Source of the DNA: Flavisolibacter ginsengisoli DSM 18119
GTDB lineage: Bacteria > Bacteroidota > Bacteroidia > Chitinophagales > Chitinophagaceae
Direction: 5' to 3'
Assembly (NCBI RefSeq): GCF_900129295.1
Contig: NZ_FQUU01000012.1
Span: 62,001-126,000, forward strand
DNA length: 64,000 nucleotides
The notes below the pieces were generated by a model. It was given only the letters and a program-made list of their open reading frames with translations, was not told the origin of the DNA and searched no databases. Each line of letters opens with the position of its first letter. The first letter of the stretch is position 1. Positions 53,885 to 62,790 of the stretch are shown here, in pieces. The position numbers were made by a program, and so were the translations under genes.

Positions 53885-55036
53885 TTAAAGCCTGGTAAGT
53901 CTTTCTACTGCCGTGCTTAAAGTTTCTTCTTTTTTGGAGAAACAAAAGCGAAGCACCTGGTGATTTGTTTCCTGCTGGTAAAATGCTGAAACTGGAATGG
54001 TTGCCACTCCATATTCACTGGTCAGGCGGATAGCAAAGTCCTTTTCGTTTTCTTCCGAAATATCCTTGTAGGAGTAGACCTGGAAATAGCTGCCGTAACT
54101 GGGAATAGGTTTGAACTTTGTTGCCTTCATTAATGATTGCAGGTGATCACGTTTCTGTTGAAGGAAGGCACCCAATTGGAGATAATGTTCCCTCTGTTTT
54201 ATAAAAGTTGCCAGCGCCACCTGCTTAGGCGTGTCACAAGTGAAGCAATTGAACTGGTGCACCTTGCGAAACTCGCTCATTAAATACGCTGAAGCGATGC
54301 AGTAACCAAGTTTCCAGCCTGTGCAATTATAGACCTTGCCAAAAGAAAAGCAGACAAAACTTCTCCCTGATAATTCAGGATGTTGTAATACACTTTGGTG
54401 TTTCAATCCATCAAAAATCAGGTGCTCATATACTTCATCGCTAATGATAATGATGCGTGTATCTTTTACAATTGCAGCCAGTTGATCAAGATCCTCCTTT
54501 GTCAAAACACTCCCGGTTGGATTGTGAGGTGAATTGATCATGATGGCTTTGGTCTTTTCAGTAATGCTGTTTTTGACCTTTGTCCAGTCAATGGCATACG
54601 TGGGAAACTCTAATTGGATAGTTATAGCTTTGGCACCATTTAATTCAATAGCCGGTATATAGGAATCATAAGCTGGTTCAAATACAATGACCTCATCCCC
54701 GGGTTGTAATATAGTTGTTAGTGCTGTGTACAATGCATAGGTGCCACCGGGAGTAATGGTGATCTGTGTATCAGGATTGATTTTGGCCTGGTATAAATAT
54801 TCCACTTTTTCGGCCAGCGCCTCCCTTAATGGAATATACCCATTCATATGCACGTACTGGTTATATCCATTTTTCATGGCTTCATTTACCAATGCCACCA
54901 ATTCTTCGCTCATGGGATAATCAGGAAATCCCTGTCCCAGGTTGATGGCATTGTGCTGAGCTGCCAGTGAGCTCATAACCGTAAAAATTGTAGTACCTAC
55001 ATTAGGCAGCTTGGATGGGAATTGTATACCGGGCAT
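53885..55036 (-). CDS. PLP-dependent aminotransferase (methionine aminotransferase-like)
   Basis: A 383-residue fold-type I aminotransferase. INLGQGFPDYPMSEELV at the N-terminus and the PLP lysine in SFGKVYNCTGWKLGYC (with NSPHNPTGSVL and ISDEVYEHLIFDG before it) are those of the YbdL/kynurenine-transaminase group, which includes methionine aminotransferases of the salvage pathway. The C-terminal RFCFSKKEETL holds the substrate carboxylate Arg. It is a single gene. Confidence 0.9.
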   Translation of the reverse strand: MPGIQFPSKLPNVGTTIFTVMSSLAAQHNAINLGQGFPDYPMSEELVALVNEAMKNGYNQYVHMNGYIPLREALAEKVEYLYQAKINPDTQITITPGGTYALYTALTTILQPGDEVIVFEPAYDSYIPAIELNGAKAITIQLEFPTYAIDWTKVKNSITEKTKAIMINSPHNPTGSVLTKEDLDQLAAIVKDTRIIIISDEVYEHLIFDGLKHQSVLQHPELSGRSFVCFSFGKVYNCTGWKLGYCIASAYLMSEFRKVHQFNCFTCDTPKQVALATFIKQREHYLQLGAFLQQKRDHLQSLMKATKFKPIPSYGSYFQVYSYKDISEENEKDFAIRLTSEYGVATIPVSAFYQQETNHQVLRFCFSKKEETLSTAVERLTRL

Positions 55037-55171
55037 AAAATGGTGCTATTCTGTAAAGAGGGCAAAATTAGTTGAATAGCAGCTGGGAAAAAGATAACTA
55101 AGATATTCTCCTGTTTATTATAATATTCAACAGGCTGCTTTTGTCTTTGTGGGAGAGTAAACTGACTACAA

Positions 55172-55564
55172 CTATATAATGATAGCGGTTGCTTCAATTT
55201 CTACCAGGTATTCGGGAGCTATCAAACCTTTCACTTCTATCATGCTGGTGCAGGGCCTGATATCTTTAAAGCACTCGCCATGCGCCCTTCCATATTCCTC
55301 CCATTGAGAAATATCCGTGACGAACATTCTTGTTCGAACCACATGCCGGAGTTCTGCGCCAGCTTGTTTTAATACTGCTTCTATTTTCTGTATGATGAAC
55401 TTTGTCTGGAGGTAAGCACTTCCTTCACCAATGAGATTATTGTCTTCGTCAACCGCTACTGTGCCGGTAACTTCCACCAGGTTGCCAACTTTAACGGCAC
55501 GGCTATAACCAACAATATCTTCCCATTTGGCGCCTGAGGAGAAATTAATTCTGGTGCTGGACAT
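55172..55564 (-). CDS. RidA/YjgF/UK114-family protein
   Basis: A 130-residue protein of the RidA family, which hydrolyses reactive enamine/imine intermediates from PLP enzymes. The pattern VGYSRAVKVGNLVEVTGTVAVDEDNN ... VVRTRMFVTDISQW ... CTSMIEVKGLIAPEYLVEIEATAI includes the conserved active-site Arg (VVRTRMF) and Glu (VEIEA). This is the subgroup with an extended N-terminus. Its ATG lies 20 bases inside the 3' end of the exonuclease gene, so the two are probably translationally coupled. Confidence 0.9.
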   Translation of the reverse strand: MSSTRINFSSGAKWEDIVGYSRAVKVGNLVEVTGTVAVDEDNNLIGEGSAYLQTKFIIQKIEAVLKQAGAELRHVVRTRMFVTDISQWEEYGRAHGECFKDIRPCTSMIEVKGLIAPEYLVEIEATAIII

Positions 55565-56273
55565 ATTTGATAGATATGTTTTCTGGTTTAATGAGTGCTT
55601 CGCAATGGAATCGCAAAAGTACCTGGGCCAGGGTTATCACATCCTTCTGGCAATATTCCACAATGCGGTCAAGGTCTTTTTCAACCCAATATACTGAGTT
55701 GACCATGCTGCCATCTATATCATCCTTAGGGGAGGGAATGCCCAACACCTTTGCCAATAGCTTCAGCGAGGTGAAGCTTTTATAATCACCAAACTTCCAC
55801 AACTCCATTGTATCAAGATGGCGGATCTCCCAGGGCTTCCTGCCTGATATTTTAAGTGCTTCGGGTATTTCAATGCCGTTTATCACCAGGCGCCTGCAGA
55901 TGTAAGGGTAATCAAATTCTTTTCCATTATGAGCGCATAGGAATTTGTCTGCTTCGCCGCTCCATTTCTGCAGCATATCACAAAACTCCTGTAAGAGTTT
56001 TTTCTCATCATTCCCGCAGTAGGATTTCAATACCAGTTTTTTGTTTTCCCCGGTACCCTGCAGGCATCCACAGGATATACAGATGATCTTTCCAAACTCT
56101 GCGTATATGCTTGCCCGTGGATATGCTGTTTCACTGTTCTCATCTTCCCTGTTGCGGTTGATGATGCCGGCTTTCAGATCCCACAGCTCTTTCCAGTCAT
56201 CAGGTAAATGATTGTAGGTTTCAAACTGTGAAACGGTTTCTATATCCAGGAAAAGTATATTGTTGAAATTCAT
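55545..56273 (-). CDS. 3'-5' exonuclease, RNase H-like (PolB-exonuclease-like)
   Basis: A 242-residue DEDD-type exonuclease. Exo I is FLDIETVS, Exo II is in LCAHNGKEFDYPYICRR, and Exo III is YCQKDVITL (YxxxD, so DEDDy). The length and a KISGRKPWEIRHLDTMELWKFGDYKSFTSLKLL segment match the predicted PolB-like exonuclease group without a polymerase domain. It probably acts in repair or RNA processing. Its 3' end overlaps ridA by 20 bases. Confidence 0.85.
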   Translation of the reverse strand: MNFNNILFLDIETVSQFETYNHLPDDWKELWDLKAGIINRNREDENSETAYPRASIYAEFGKIICISCGCLQGTGENKKLVLKSYCGNDEKKLLQEFCDMLQKWSGEADKFLCAHNGKEFDYPYICRRLVINGIEIPEALKISGRKPWEIRHLDTMELWKFGDYKSFTSLKLLAKVLGIPSPKDDIDGSMVNSVYWVEKDLDRIVEYCQKDVITLAQVLLRFHCEALIKPENISIKYVQHQN

Positions 56274-56329
56274 ACTGTCATATTTAATTTATTGCAGGGC
56301 GGTGCCGGTCCGTTATTTCAAAGTATAAA

Positions 56330-57421
56330 TTACAAAAACTTATCGCCTTTGTTTCTTTTTACTTCAGCTACATAATGTTTGATCTCCTGTTCTTTATCCT
56401 TATGACAGATCAGCAATACATCTTTTGTATCTGCCACGATGAAATCTTCCAGGCCCTGTAATACTACCAGTTTTTTATCCGGAACGTGTACAACGCATTT
56501 GGTGGTGTCAAATACAATCACATTATCTCCGGCCACTGCATTTTCCAGGTAATCTTTTTCCATGTTCTCCCAGGCGCTGTTCCATGTTCCAAGGTCGCTC
56601 CATCCAAAGGAAGCAGGTATGACAAATACATTATCTGCTTTTTCCATTACACCAAAATCTATGGAGATATTGGAGCACTGGGGATAGATGTTTTCTATCA
56701 TTTCCTTTTCCTCTTCGGTGTTCAGTTTTTCATCTTCAGATGCAAACAGCTCATACATTTCGGGCATATGCTTCTGGAAAGCATGTATCCCTCTTTTGAT
56801 CTGCCAGACAAAGATGCCCGAGTTCCATAAAAAATCACCGCTGGCTATAAAGGTCTTTGCAAGTTCTTTATTAGGTTTTTCTGTGAAGGTCTTCACTTTA
56901 AAAACCTTTGGCACCGCTTCATCACCATCGTGCTGTATATAGCCATAGCCAGTGTTGGGGTAAGTTGGCGTTATGCCTATAGTGACCAGTGCATTGAAAT
57001 GATTCACAAATTTCAGGGCATCTTCACAGGTTTCCAGGAATTTATCTTCCTGTAATATTAGATGGTCTGCCGGGGCTATTATCAAAGAAGCTTCAGGATT
57101 AAGTTGCTGCAACTTAAATGATATATAGGCAATACAGGGGGCTGTATTCTTCCTGTAAGGCTCACCGATAATATTTTCTTTAGGCAAGGCTGGCAATTGA
57201 TGCCCGGTTATGCCAATATATTCATTTGCAGTAACCACATAAATATTTTCAATAGGCACCAGTTTCTCAAATCTTTCAAAGGTTTGCTGGATCAGGGTTT
57301 TGCCTGTACCTAAAATATCAAGGAATTGCTTGGGGTGGTTTACCCTGCTTAAGGGCCAGAATCGGCTTCCAATTCCACCGGCCATGATAGCTACATAGGT
57401 ATTTGTGTGCTTATGGTGCAT
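56330..57421 (-). CDS. manC: Mannose-1-phosphate guanylyltransferase
   Basis: About 363 residues from the ATG at 57421 (others are ATG 57433 and TTG 57463; the start is uncertain). The nucleotidyltransferase signature IMAGGIGSRFWPLSR lies next to the start, followed by PKQFLDILGTGKTLIQQTFERF, NIIGEPYRKNTAPCIAYIS, PADHLI, YGYIQHDG and FTEKPN, the order of the GDP-mannose pyrophosphorylase. There is no C-terminal phosphomannose-isomerase cupin, so it is the monofunctional type. It supplies GDP-mannose for polysaccharide and glycoprotein synthesis. It precedes nothing in an obvious operon. Confidence 0.92.
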   Translation of the reverse strand: MHHKHTNTYVAIMAGGIGSRFWPLSRVNHPKQFLDILGTGKTLIQQTFERFEKLVPIENIYVVTANEYIGITGHQLPALPKENIIGEPYRKNTAPCIAYISFKLQQLNPEASLIIAPADHLILQEDKFLETCEDALKFVNHFNALVTIGITPTYPNTGYGYIQHDGDEAVPKVFKVKTFTEKPNKELAKTFIASGDFLWNSGIFVWQIKRGIHAFQKHMPEMYELFASEDEKLNTEEEKEMIENIYPQCSNISIDFGVMEKADNVFVIPASFGWSDLGTWNSAWENMEKDYLENAVAGDNVIVFDTTKCVVHVPDKKLVVLQGLEDFIVADTKDVLLICHKDKEQEIKHYVAEVKRNKGDKFL

Positions 57422-57529
57422 CTCTTGTTGCATTGGTTCTTGTTCTGTTGTATTGCTTTTCAATTGGTAAATGGCTTTATTACGCCGGAAGAAATAGTGG
57501 TAAAGATGACATTTTTTATATTCCGCAGA

Positions 57530-58498
57530 TTAAATCAATCCTTCTTTTACAAGGTCATGCAAATGAATGATTCCAAGGTACCGTCCATTTTCTATAACTA
57601 CCAGCTGCATAATCTCATTTTTTCTCATAATATCCAATGCGTTCACTGCCATTTCGGTAGGACCAATGGTTTTAGGGCTTGGCGTTAATATGTCACTGGC
57701 CTTGATATTTTCAATAGATGTGTTTTTCTCCAGCATTCTCCGGAGGTCTCCATCTGTAATGATGCCCGCCAGTAAGCCCTCGCTGTCCAGGACAGCTGTC
57801 ACACCCAGCCGCTTCCTTGTCATTTCCATGATCACTTCTTTTACAGATTGATCATGACGCACTTCCGGCCTCTCATTTTCCACATACAGATCTGAAACCC
57901 GTAAGTATAATTTCTTTCCAAGTGTGCCCCCGGGGTGAAACCTGGCAAAATCCTCCATGTTAAATCCCCGTTTCTCCATCAGGCAAACCGCAATGGCATC
58001 ACCCATCACCATTTGAGCCGTAGTGCTGGTGGTAGGCGCAAGGTTATTAGGACATGCCTCCTGGTCAACAGTAGTGTTTAGTACATAATCTGCTTTGCGG
58101 GCAAGGAACGATTTAATGTTTCCGGTTATAGCAATGAGGCAGTTGCCAAAATTCTTTACCAGCGGCACCAGTACTTTGATCTCTGCACTTTCGCCGCTTT
58201 TTGAAATGATAATGACAGCATCTTCCTGCTGCACTATACCCAGGTCGCCATGTATGGCATCCGCTGCATGCAAAAAAACAGAAGGAGACCCGGTAGAGTT
58301 GAGTGTAGCCACTATTTTCTGGGCAATAATGGCGCTTTTGCCAATGCCACTTATAACGATGCGGCCCTTGCAGGCAGCCAGCTTATCAATGGCATTATCA
58401 AAGTTGTCATCAAGCAGGTTGACAAGCTGGCTAATAGCTGAAGCCTCCATTTCAATGGTACGGGAGGCGGCTTTTCTTATTGACGCGTTTAGTTCCAA
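57530..58498 (-). CDS. kdsD: Arabinose-5-phosphate isomerase (KpsF/GutQ family)
   Basis: A 322-residue enzyme that converts ribulose-5-phosphate to arabinose-5-phosphate, the first step to KDO for lipopolysaccharide. The SIS domain (40-180) has GRIVISGIGKSAIIAQK, HAADAIHGDLGI, ISKSGESAEI and LAPTTSTTAQMVMGDA; two CBS domains follow (about 205-260 and 270-322). The length is standard. Translation starts at TTG 58498. It is followed on the same strand by manC, 66 bases on, so both may serve envelope glycans. Confidence 0.93.
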   Translation of the reverse strand: MELNASIRKAASRTIEMEASAISQLVNLLDDNFDNAIDKLAACKGRIVISGIGKSAIIAQKIVATLNSTGSPSVFLHAADAIHGDLGIVQQEDAVIIISKSGESAEIKVLVPLVKNFGNCLIAITGNIKSFLARKADYVLNTTVDQEACPNNLAPTTSTTAQMVMGDAIAVCLMEKRGFNMEDFARFHPGGTLGKKLYLRVSDLYVENERPEVRHDQSVKEVIMEMTRKRLGVTAVLDSEGLLAGIITDGDLRRMLEKNTSIENIKASDILTPSPKTIGPTEMAVNALDIMRKNEIMQLVVIENGRYLGIIHLHDLVKEGLI

Positions 58499-58757
58499 GG
58501 CCCCAAAATTAGAGGTTTTGCTTTCAAAAGAGGTTTTCCAAAATTGGTTGTCATTTTAACTATTTTAACTTTCAAATGCGCTTACTCCTCGCTAAATTCG
58601 CTTGCCTTTTTGACCAACGGCCTTTTGGCTGGGCCATTCCCCCTCTTTTGTTAAATTATTCTATTAGATGGGTCAAAAGCACTTCCGCAATAAAGAGCTG
58701 TTTCATTAAGGCAAACTATTATCCATAGGCTTTATTTAAAGCTAAAATTGTAAGAAC

Positions 58758-61001
58758 ATGCCTACCACAAAGAAGAACCCTGGCAAGAAAACTAAGGCCA
58801 GCACTATAAATGGAATTGATTTAAACGCTGCCCTGCAGGAATATTTTGGTTTCAAAGACTTTAAGGGACAACAAAAGCAAATTATAGAATCTGTACTGGC
58901 AGGTAGAGATACTTTTGTCATAATGCCTACGGGCGGCGGCAAAAGCCTCTGTTACCAGCTCCCGGCTATGGTTAGTCCGGGTGTTGCCATCATAGTGAGC
59001 CCCCTGATTGCCCTTATGAAAAACCAGGTGGACCTGGTAAGAGGCTATAGCAGCAGTGATGATGTAGCCCATTTTTTAAACTCGACTCTTTCTAAAAAAG
59101 AGATCAGGGAAGTGCATGATGACCTGAAATCGGGCCGCACAAAAATGCTCTACGTAGCACCTGAAACCCTTACCAAGCAAGATAATCTTGACTTTTTCAG
59201 CGACTTGCAGATCTCATTTTTTGCTGTAGATGAAGCGCATTGTATTTCGGAGTGGGGACATGATTTCCGTCCGGAATACCGCCGCCTTAGGGATATGATG
59301 GATATTATCAATCCTGACATTCCCGTAATTGCCTTAACAGCTACGGCCACACCCAAAGTGCAAAGCGATATTGTAAAGAACCTGGGGTTGCGCCAGCCAG
59401 AGATCTATATCTCCTCCTTTAACAGGGACAATCTTTATTATGAGATCTTACCTAAGATCAAGAAGGATGAAACATTAAAAAGCATTGCCCGATTTATTGT
59501 TCAAAGCAAGGGTAAAAGCGGTATCATTTATACCTTGAACCGCAAAACCACTGAAGAACTGGCAGATATGCTTATGGCGAATGGCATCAAAGCGGTGGCT
59601 TACCATGCAGGGCTGGATTCCAAGTTGCGTGCAGAAAGGCAGGACCAGTTCCTTAATGAAGATGTGCAGGTAATTGTGGCTACCATTGCTTTTGGAATGG
59701 GTATTGACAAACCGGATATCCGTTTTGTGATCCATTTTAATATTCCCAAGTCAATTGAAAACTATTACCAGGAAACCGGTCGTGCAGGCAGGGATGGCCT
59801 GGAAGGAAAATGTATTCTATATTATTCACATAAGGATGTATCCAAGCTGGAACACCTGATGCGTGACAAACCCTTGAGTGAAAGGGAAGTGGGCGCCCAG
59901 CTAATAAATGAGTCAGTAGCGTATGCAGAAAGTGGTGTATGCCGTAGAAAAGTGCTATTGAGCTATTTTGGTGAAGAGTATACTGTTGAGAATTGCGGTC
60001 AATGCGATAATTGCAAGCATCCTAAAGAAAAGATCGAAGCTAAACAGAATGTAGTCCAGGCTTTACAGGTTATTAAAGCACTTGATGAGCGATTTGCTAC
60101 GGATTATGTGGTTAAGATCATCACCGGTCATCTTACTCCGCAGATCAAGATGTTCCGTCATGAAGGATTACCTGAATTTGGAATAGGCAAAGAGCAACAG
60201 GTTCATTTCTGGAACTCCCTGGTTCGCCAGATGTTGCTGGAAGATTTGTTGAAAAAGGATATTGAAGAGTACGGGGTGCTTAAGATCACCAAAAAAGGAA
60301 ATGACTTCCTGAAAAAGCCCAAATCATTCATGGTTATACTAAACAACCTGTTTGAAGAAGCTAACGAGGATGATGAAGAAGGTGGTGATAGTGCAGTAGG
60401 AGCGGCCATAGATGAAAAGCTGTTCACTATGCTGAAAGAGCTGAGACAGAAAGAAGCCAAGAAGAAAAACCTTCCGCCATTTGTCATTTTCCTGGAGAAC
60501 TCATTACAGGATATGGCAACTATGTATCCTACCACCACAGATGAGCTGGCGCGTTGCCAGGGTGTGAGTAAAGGGAAGGCATTAAAATATGGTAAACCCT
60601 TTATGGATGTGATCGCTCAGTATGTGGAAGAAAATAATATAGAGAAGCCGGATGATTTTGTGATGAAGAGCGTGGTGAATAAGAGTGGTAATAAGGTGCA
60701 TATCATTCAGCAGGTTGACAAGAAGATTCCATTGGAAATGATCGCTAAGAACAAGGACCTGCGCCTTGATGCATTACTTGAAGAAATGGAAACCATTGCC
60801 GCTAGTGGAACCAAGCTGAACCTTGATTATGCCATTGACCAGATGCTGGACGAGTACGAACAGGAAGAGATTATAGATTATTTTAAAGGATGCGAAACAT
60901 CTTCATTGGATATTGCACAACAGGAATTATCAGATAGTAATTATAACTGGGAGCAGTTGAAAATAATGCGCATCAAGTTTTTGAGTGTTTATGGCAATTA
61001 A
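58758..61001 (+). CDS. recQ: ATP-dependent DNA helicase RecQ
   Basis: A 747-residue RecQ helicase. The helicase core carries motif 0 [16 protein letters not shown], Walker [20 protein letters not shown] in [16 protein letters not shown], and TATATP. The zinc-binding region has [12 protein letters not shown] ... [11 protein letters not shown], followed by RQC winged helix and an HRDC domain (about 570-650). It is longer than E. coli RecQ (610), with a charged segment ([14 protein letters not shown]) between RQC and HRDC and a C-terminal extension of about 100 residues. It acts in recombination and fork repair. The gene is single; the tRNA-Phe follows 121 bases on. Confidence 0.96.
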   Translation: MPTTKKNPGKKTKASTINGIDLNAALQEYFGFKDFKGQQKQIIESVLAGRDTFVIMPTGGGKSLCYQLPAMVSPGVAIIVSPLIALMKNQVDLVRGYSSSDDVAHFLNSTLSKKEIREVHDDLKSGRTKMLYVAPETLTKQDNLDFFSDLQISFFAVDEAHCISEWGHDFRPEYRRLRDMMDIINPDIPVIALTATATPKVQSDIVKNLGLRQPEIYISSFNRDNLYYEILPKIKKDETLKSIARFIVQSKGKSGIIYTLNRKTTEELADMLMANGIKAVAYHAGLDSKLRAERQDQFLNEDVQVIVATIAFGMGIDKPDIRFVIHFNIPKSIENYYQETGRAGRDGLEGKCILYYSHKDVSKLEHLMRDKPLSEREVGAQLINESVAYAESGVCRRKVLLSYFGEEYTVENCGQCDNCKHPKEKIEAKQNVVQALQVIKALDERFATDYVVKIITGHLTPQIKMFRHEGLPEFGIGKEQQVHFWNSLVRQMLLEDLLKKDIEEYGVLKITKKGNDFLKKPKSFMVILNNLFEEANEDDEEGGDSAVGAAIDEKLFTMLKELRQKEAKKKNLPPFVIFLENSLQDMATMYPTTTDELARCQGVSKGKALKYGKPFMDVIAQYVEENNIEKPDDFVMKSVVNKSGNKVHIIQQVDKKIPLEMIAKNKDLRLDALLEEMETIAASGTKLNLDYAIDQMLDEYEQEEIIDYFKGCETSSLDIAQQELSDSNYNWEQLKIMRIKFLSVYGN

Positions 61002-61070
61002 TCCGGGAGCAGGGGAGAAGATTTTTGGAAAACTATTCACATCTTTTCCTCTTTATATTGCTTAGTTCCT

Positions 61071-61078
61071 TATTTTTG
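61071..61078 (+). promoter_or_regulatory. Candidate -7 element for tRNA-Phe
   Basis: TATTTTTG matches TAnnTTTG, 45 bases upstream of the tRNA 5' end. The -33 region is T-rich without an exact TTTG. Confidence 0.4.
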
Positions 61079-61122
61079 CTGCCCCGAATAAATAAGGACG
61101 CAAGAAATTATTTGTTTAAGGA

Positions 61123-61195
61123 GGTGCGGTAGCTCAGTCGGTAGAGCAAAGGACTGAAAATCCTTGTGTCGGCGGTTCGATCCCGCCCCACACCA
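61123..61195 (+). tRNA. tRNA-Phe (GAA)
   Basis: A full cloverleaf is present: acceptor GGTGCGG / CCACACC, D-arm GCTC-loop-GAGC, anticodon stem AAGGA / TCCTT with loop CTGAAAA (anticodon GAA), a 5-base variable loop GTGTC, T-arm GGCGG / CCGCC with TTCGATC loop, and discriminator A at 61195. CCA is not encoded. One acceptor pair is broken: C5 (61127) faces A68 (61190). The mismatch should be tolerable, but it is unusual. The gene is probably the attachment site for the element that follows. Confidence 0.93.
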
Positions 61196-61208
61196 CATTA
61201 AAATATAA

Positions 61209-61243
61209 AAGTGCCTTATAAATCAATTATTTATAAGGCACTT
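61209..61243 (+). terminator. Strong rho-independent terminator after tRNA-Phe
   Basis: A perfect 15-bp stem (61209-61223 with 61229-61243), a 5-base CAATT loop and a following TTTATTT. Confidence 0.9.
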
Positions 61244-61247
61244 TTTA

Positions 61248-61271
61248 TTTGGGGGTACAGTTTGGGGTACA
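61248..61271 (+). repeat. Tandem TTTGGGG(G)TACA repeat
   Basis: TTTGGGGGTACA (61248-61259) and TTTGGGGTACA (61261-61271) follow each other with one base between. Short repeats of this kind next to a tRNA are candidates for integrase arm or excision-factor sites (inference). Confidence 0.5.
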
Positions 61272-61416
61272 TTTAAGCTTATTATTAGTAACAGCACAGA
61301 ATTTTAAAGAAATCATGTTCTTTGTCTATCCCAGGACAGGTAAATATTCAATACTTGTCCTAGTAATAACATTTCTCTTAAATTTCAACTAATGCTGTTT
61401 AAGATTAGATGTAGTA

Positions 61417-61770
61417 TTAATGTTCGCTGGGTAGCAGAATTAAATTGAACTCAACCCATATTTTAGCTTCATTAGCTTCAATATCAGTATAGGGAATTTC
61501 TTGTAGCCTAAGAATATTGAAGTACCCGTCCTCACAAATTAATATTGCGGAACCATCATCGAGTTTATAAAAGGACCACAACTGGAACTCTTCCTTTTCT
61601 AATTCATTTTGGTAGTTAACTATCATGTTAAGTAGCCAATAGCACTGAAAGATCTCACACATACCTTTTATACCATCACTATAAAACATTCCCAAAATGT
61701 GACGATGCCAACTTTGACTGTTGGTATAGTTTTTAAGGGTATCATTTACATTTATATATCCATAATTCAT
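61417..61770 (-). CDS. DUF6876-family protein
   Basis: A 117-residue soluble protein from ATG 61770. The order of a W/H near residue 20 (SWHRHILGMFYSDGIKGMCE), a hydrophobic helix with Q (WLLNMIVNYQ), then FQLWSFYKLDDGSAILICEDGYFNIL and YTDIEANEAKIWVEFNLILLPSEH at the C-terminus is the DUF6876 pattern as I know it. These proteins are common on plasmids and integrative elements of Bacteroidota and of unknown role. It stands between the tRNA and the candidate nuclease, on the opposite strand to the latter. Confidence 0.65.
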   Translation of the reverse strand: MNYGYINVNDTLKNYTNSQSWHRHILGMFYSDGIKGMCEIFQCYWLLNMIVNYQNELEKEEFQLWSFYKLDDGSAILICEDGYFNILRLQEIPYTDIEANEAKIWVEFNLILLPSEH

Positions 61771-61864
61771 AAGCAAGTATAGCTATTACCGGTCTCCCGA
61801 TATATAGCAAAACATCTCGCAGTTTCCTGTTTTCAGAAGTAAAGACTCTTCTTTCCTGTAAATT

Positions 61865-61882
61865 CTCCCACTTTAATGGGAG
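61865..61882. repeat. Inverted repeat in the divergent region upstream of the candidate nuclease
   Basis: CTCCCA-CTTTAA-TGGGAG, a perfect 6-bp inverted repeat between the divergent DUF6876 and candidate nuclease genes. It could be a hairpin or an operator. Confidence 0.4.
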
Positions 61883-61929
61883 CAACTTAACAGAAATTTT
61901 AGTTCGAAATTTAAAAGGTGTACTAACAA

Positions 61930-61946
61930 TTTCCTAGCTTAGGAAA
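61930..61946. promoter_or_regulatory. Inverted repeat 30 bases before the candidate nuclease gene
   Basis: TTTCCTA-GCT-TAGGAAA, a perfect 7-bp inverted repeat with a 3-base centre, at the position of a promoter-proximal operator. No controller gene is seen. Confidence 0.4.
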
Positions 61947-61975
61947 ATTTCATTTAACCATTTATCTAACTAACA

Positions 61976-62776
61976 ATGTCAGTACCTTATGTAACATGTG
62001 CTCCAACCGAGAAAGATGTAAAAAAATTGATTTTATTAATGAGTGTATTCGGGGATGGATCAGGGCAGGAAAGAGACAGTTCAGGAACAAGAGCCGGTTG
62101 GAAAGACCTGGAAAGGGTAATTTCTGAATTGTTAGGAGGTAGTACTTTAGAAAAGAAACAAGTATTTGATGTAATTGTTGATCAAACATTAACAGGAGGC
62201 AACAAATATGGTATTTCTTTAAAAACGAAGTGTTTGGGAACTGAAAGCAAAATTCAAAATCTGCAGACAAATGGCCGAGTGTATATGGAATTAACTAATT
62301 CACCAGCAAAATTGTGGGCCCCGTTAAAAGCCATGGGTATTCATGAAAGTGATTTTGGAATTAAAAATGATCAAGAGATAGGAAACTCTATTTTACATAC
62401 AGTACACAACTGGTATTTAAGCTATTGTTTAACCTTCAACATAGAACTTAAAAATAGTGTACACATTACAATTTCTTATGGTGAAGGAAAAAAAGGATCT
62501 AGACTTTATCAGGCACATTCATTTCCTCTTGGCTTTCCTGATGGAATCATATGGAAATTTAAGTCAAATAAATGTTTAAGGGGTTACGACCCTGCTTTCC
62601 CAGATGAAGTATTATTTGATTGGTATGGGCTTTCCGGTGGACAATTAAAATATTATCCAAGAGCATCAACCGCATTATATTCTTCTAGTGTCTTCCGATT
62701 GCTTTCACCAGATATTCTAACAATTACTGAAAAGTCTAGAGTTTATTGGCCCCAGGAATGGCAAGACTTATTATAG
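61976..62776 (+). CDS. Unrecognised protein, candidate restriction endonuclease
   Basis: A 266-residue soluble protein with no signal peptide. I do not recognise its family. The placement next to a lone C5 methyltransferase (convergent, 14 bases apart) is typical for a type II restriction enzyme, and residues 48-82 contain LERVISELLGG ... DVIVDQTLTGGNKYGISLKTK, where a Glu in a helix, an Asp and then a strand with xxKTK would fit a PD-(D/E)XK core (SLKTK in place of ExK). The stretch MELTNSPAKLW that follows looks strongly family-specific. Base composition is AT-rich. Function is inference from context; confidence that it is a real gene is high. Confidence 0.8.
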   Translation: MSVPYVTCAPTEKDVKKLILLMSVFGDGSGQERDSSGTRAGWKDLERVISELLGGSTLEKKQVFDVIVDQTLTGGNKYGISLKTKCLGTESKIQNLQTNGRVYMELTNSPAKLWAPLKAMGIHESDFGIKNDQEIGNSILHTVHNWYLSYCLTFNIELKNSVHITISYGEGKKGSRLYQAHSFPLGFPDGIIWKFKSNKCLRGYDPAFPDEVLFDWYGLSGGQLKYYPRASTALYSSSVFRLLSPDILTITEKSRVYWPQEWQDLL

Positions 62777-62790
62777 CCTAAATGTTTGCC

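Noticed and set aside
58607-58680. TTTTGACC ... GGTCAAAA inverted repeat between kdsD and recQ as an RNA gene or terminator
   Set aside because: Arms are 58 bases apart and the sequence between shows no further structure; may be chance.
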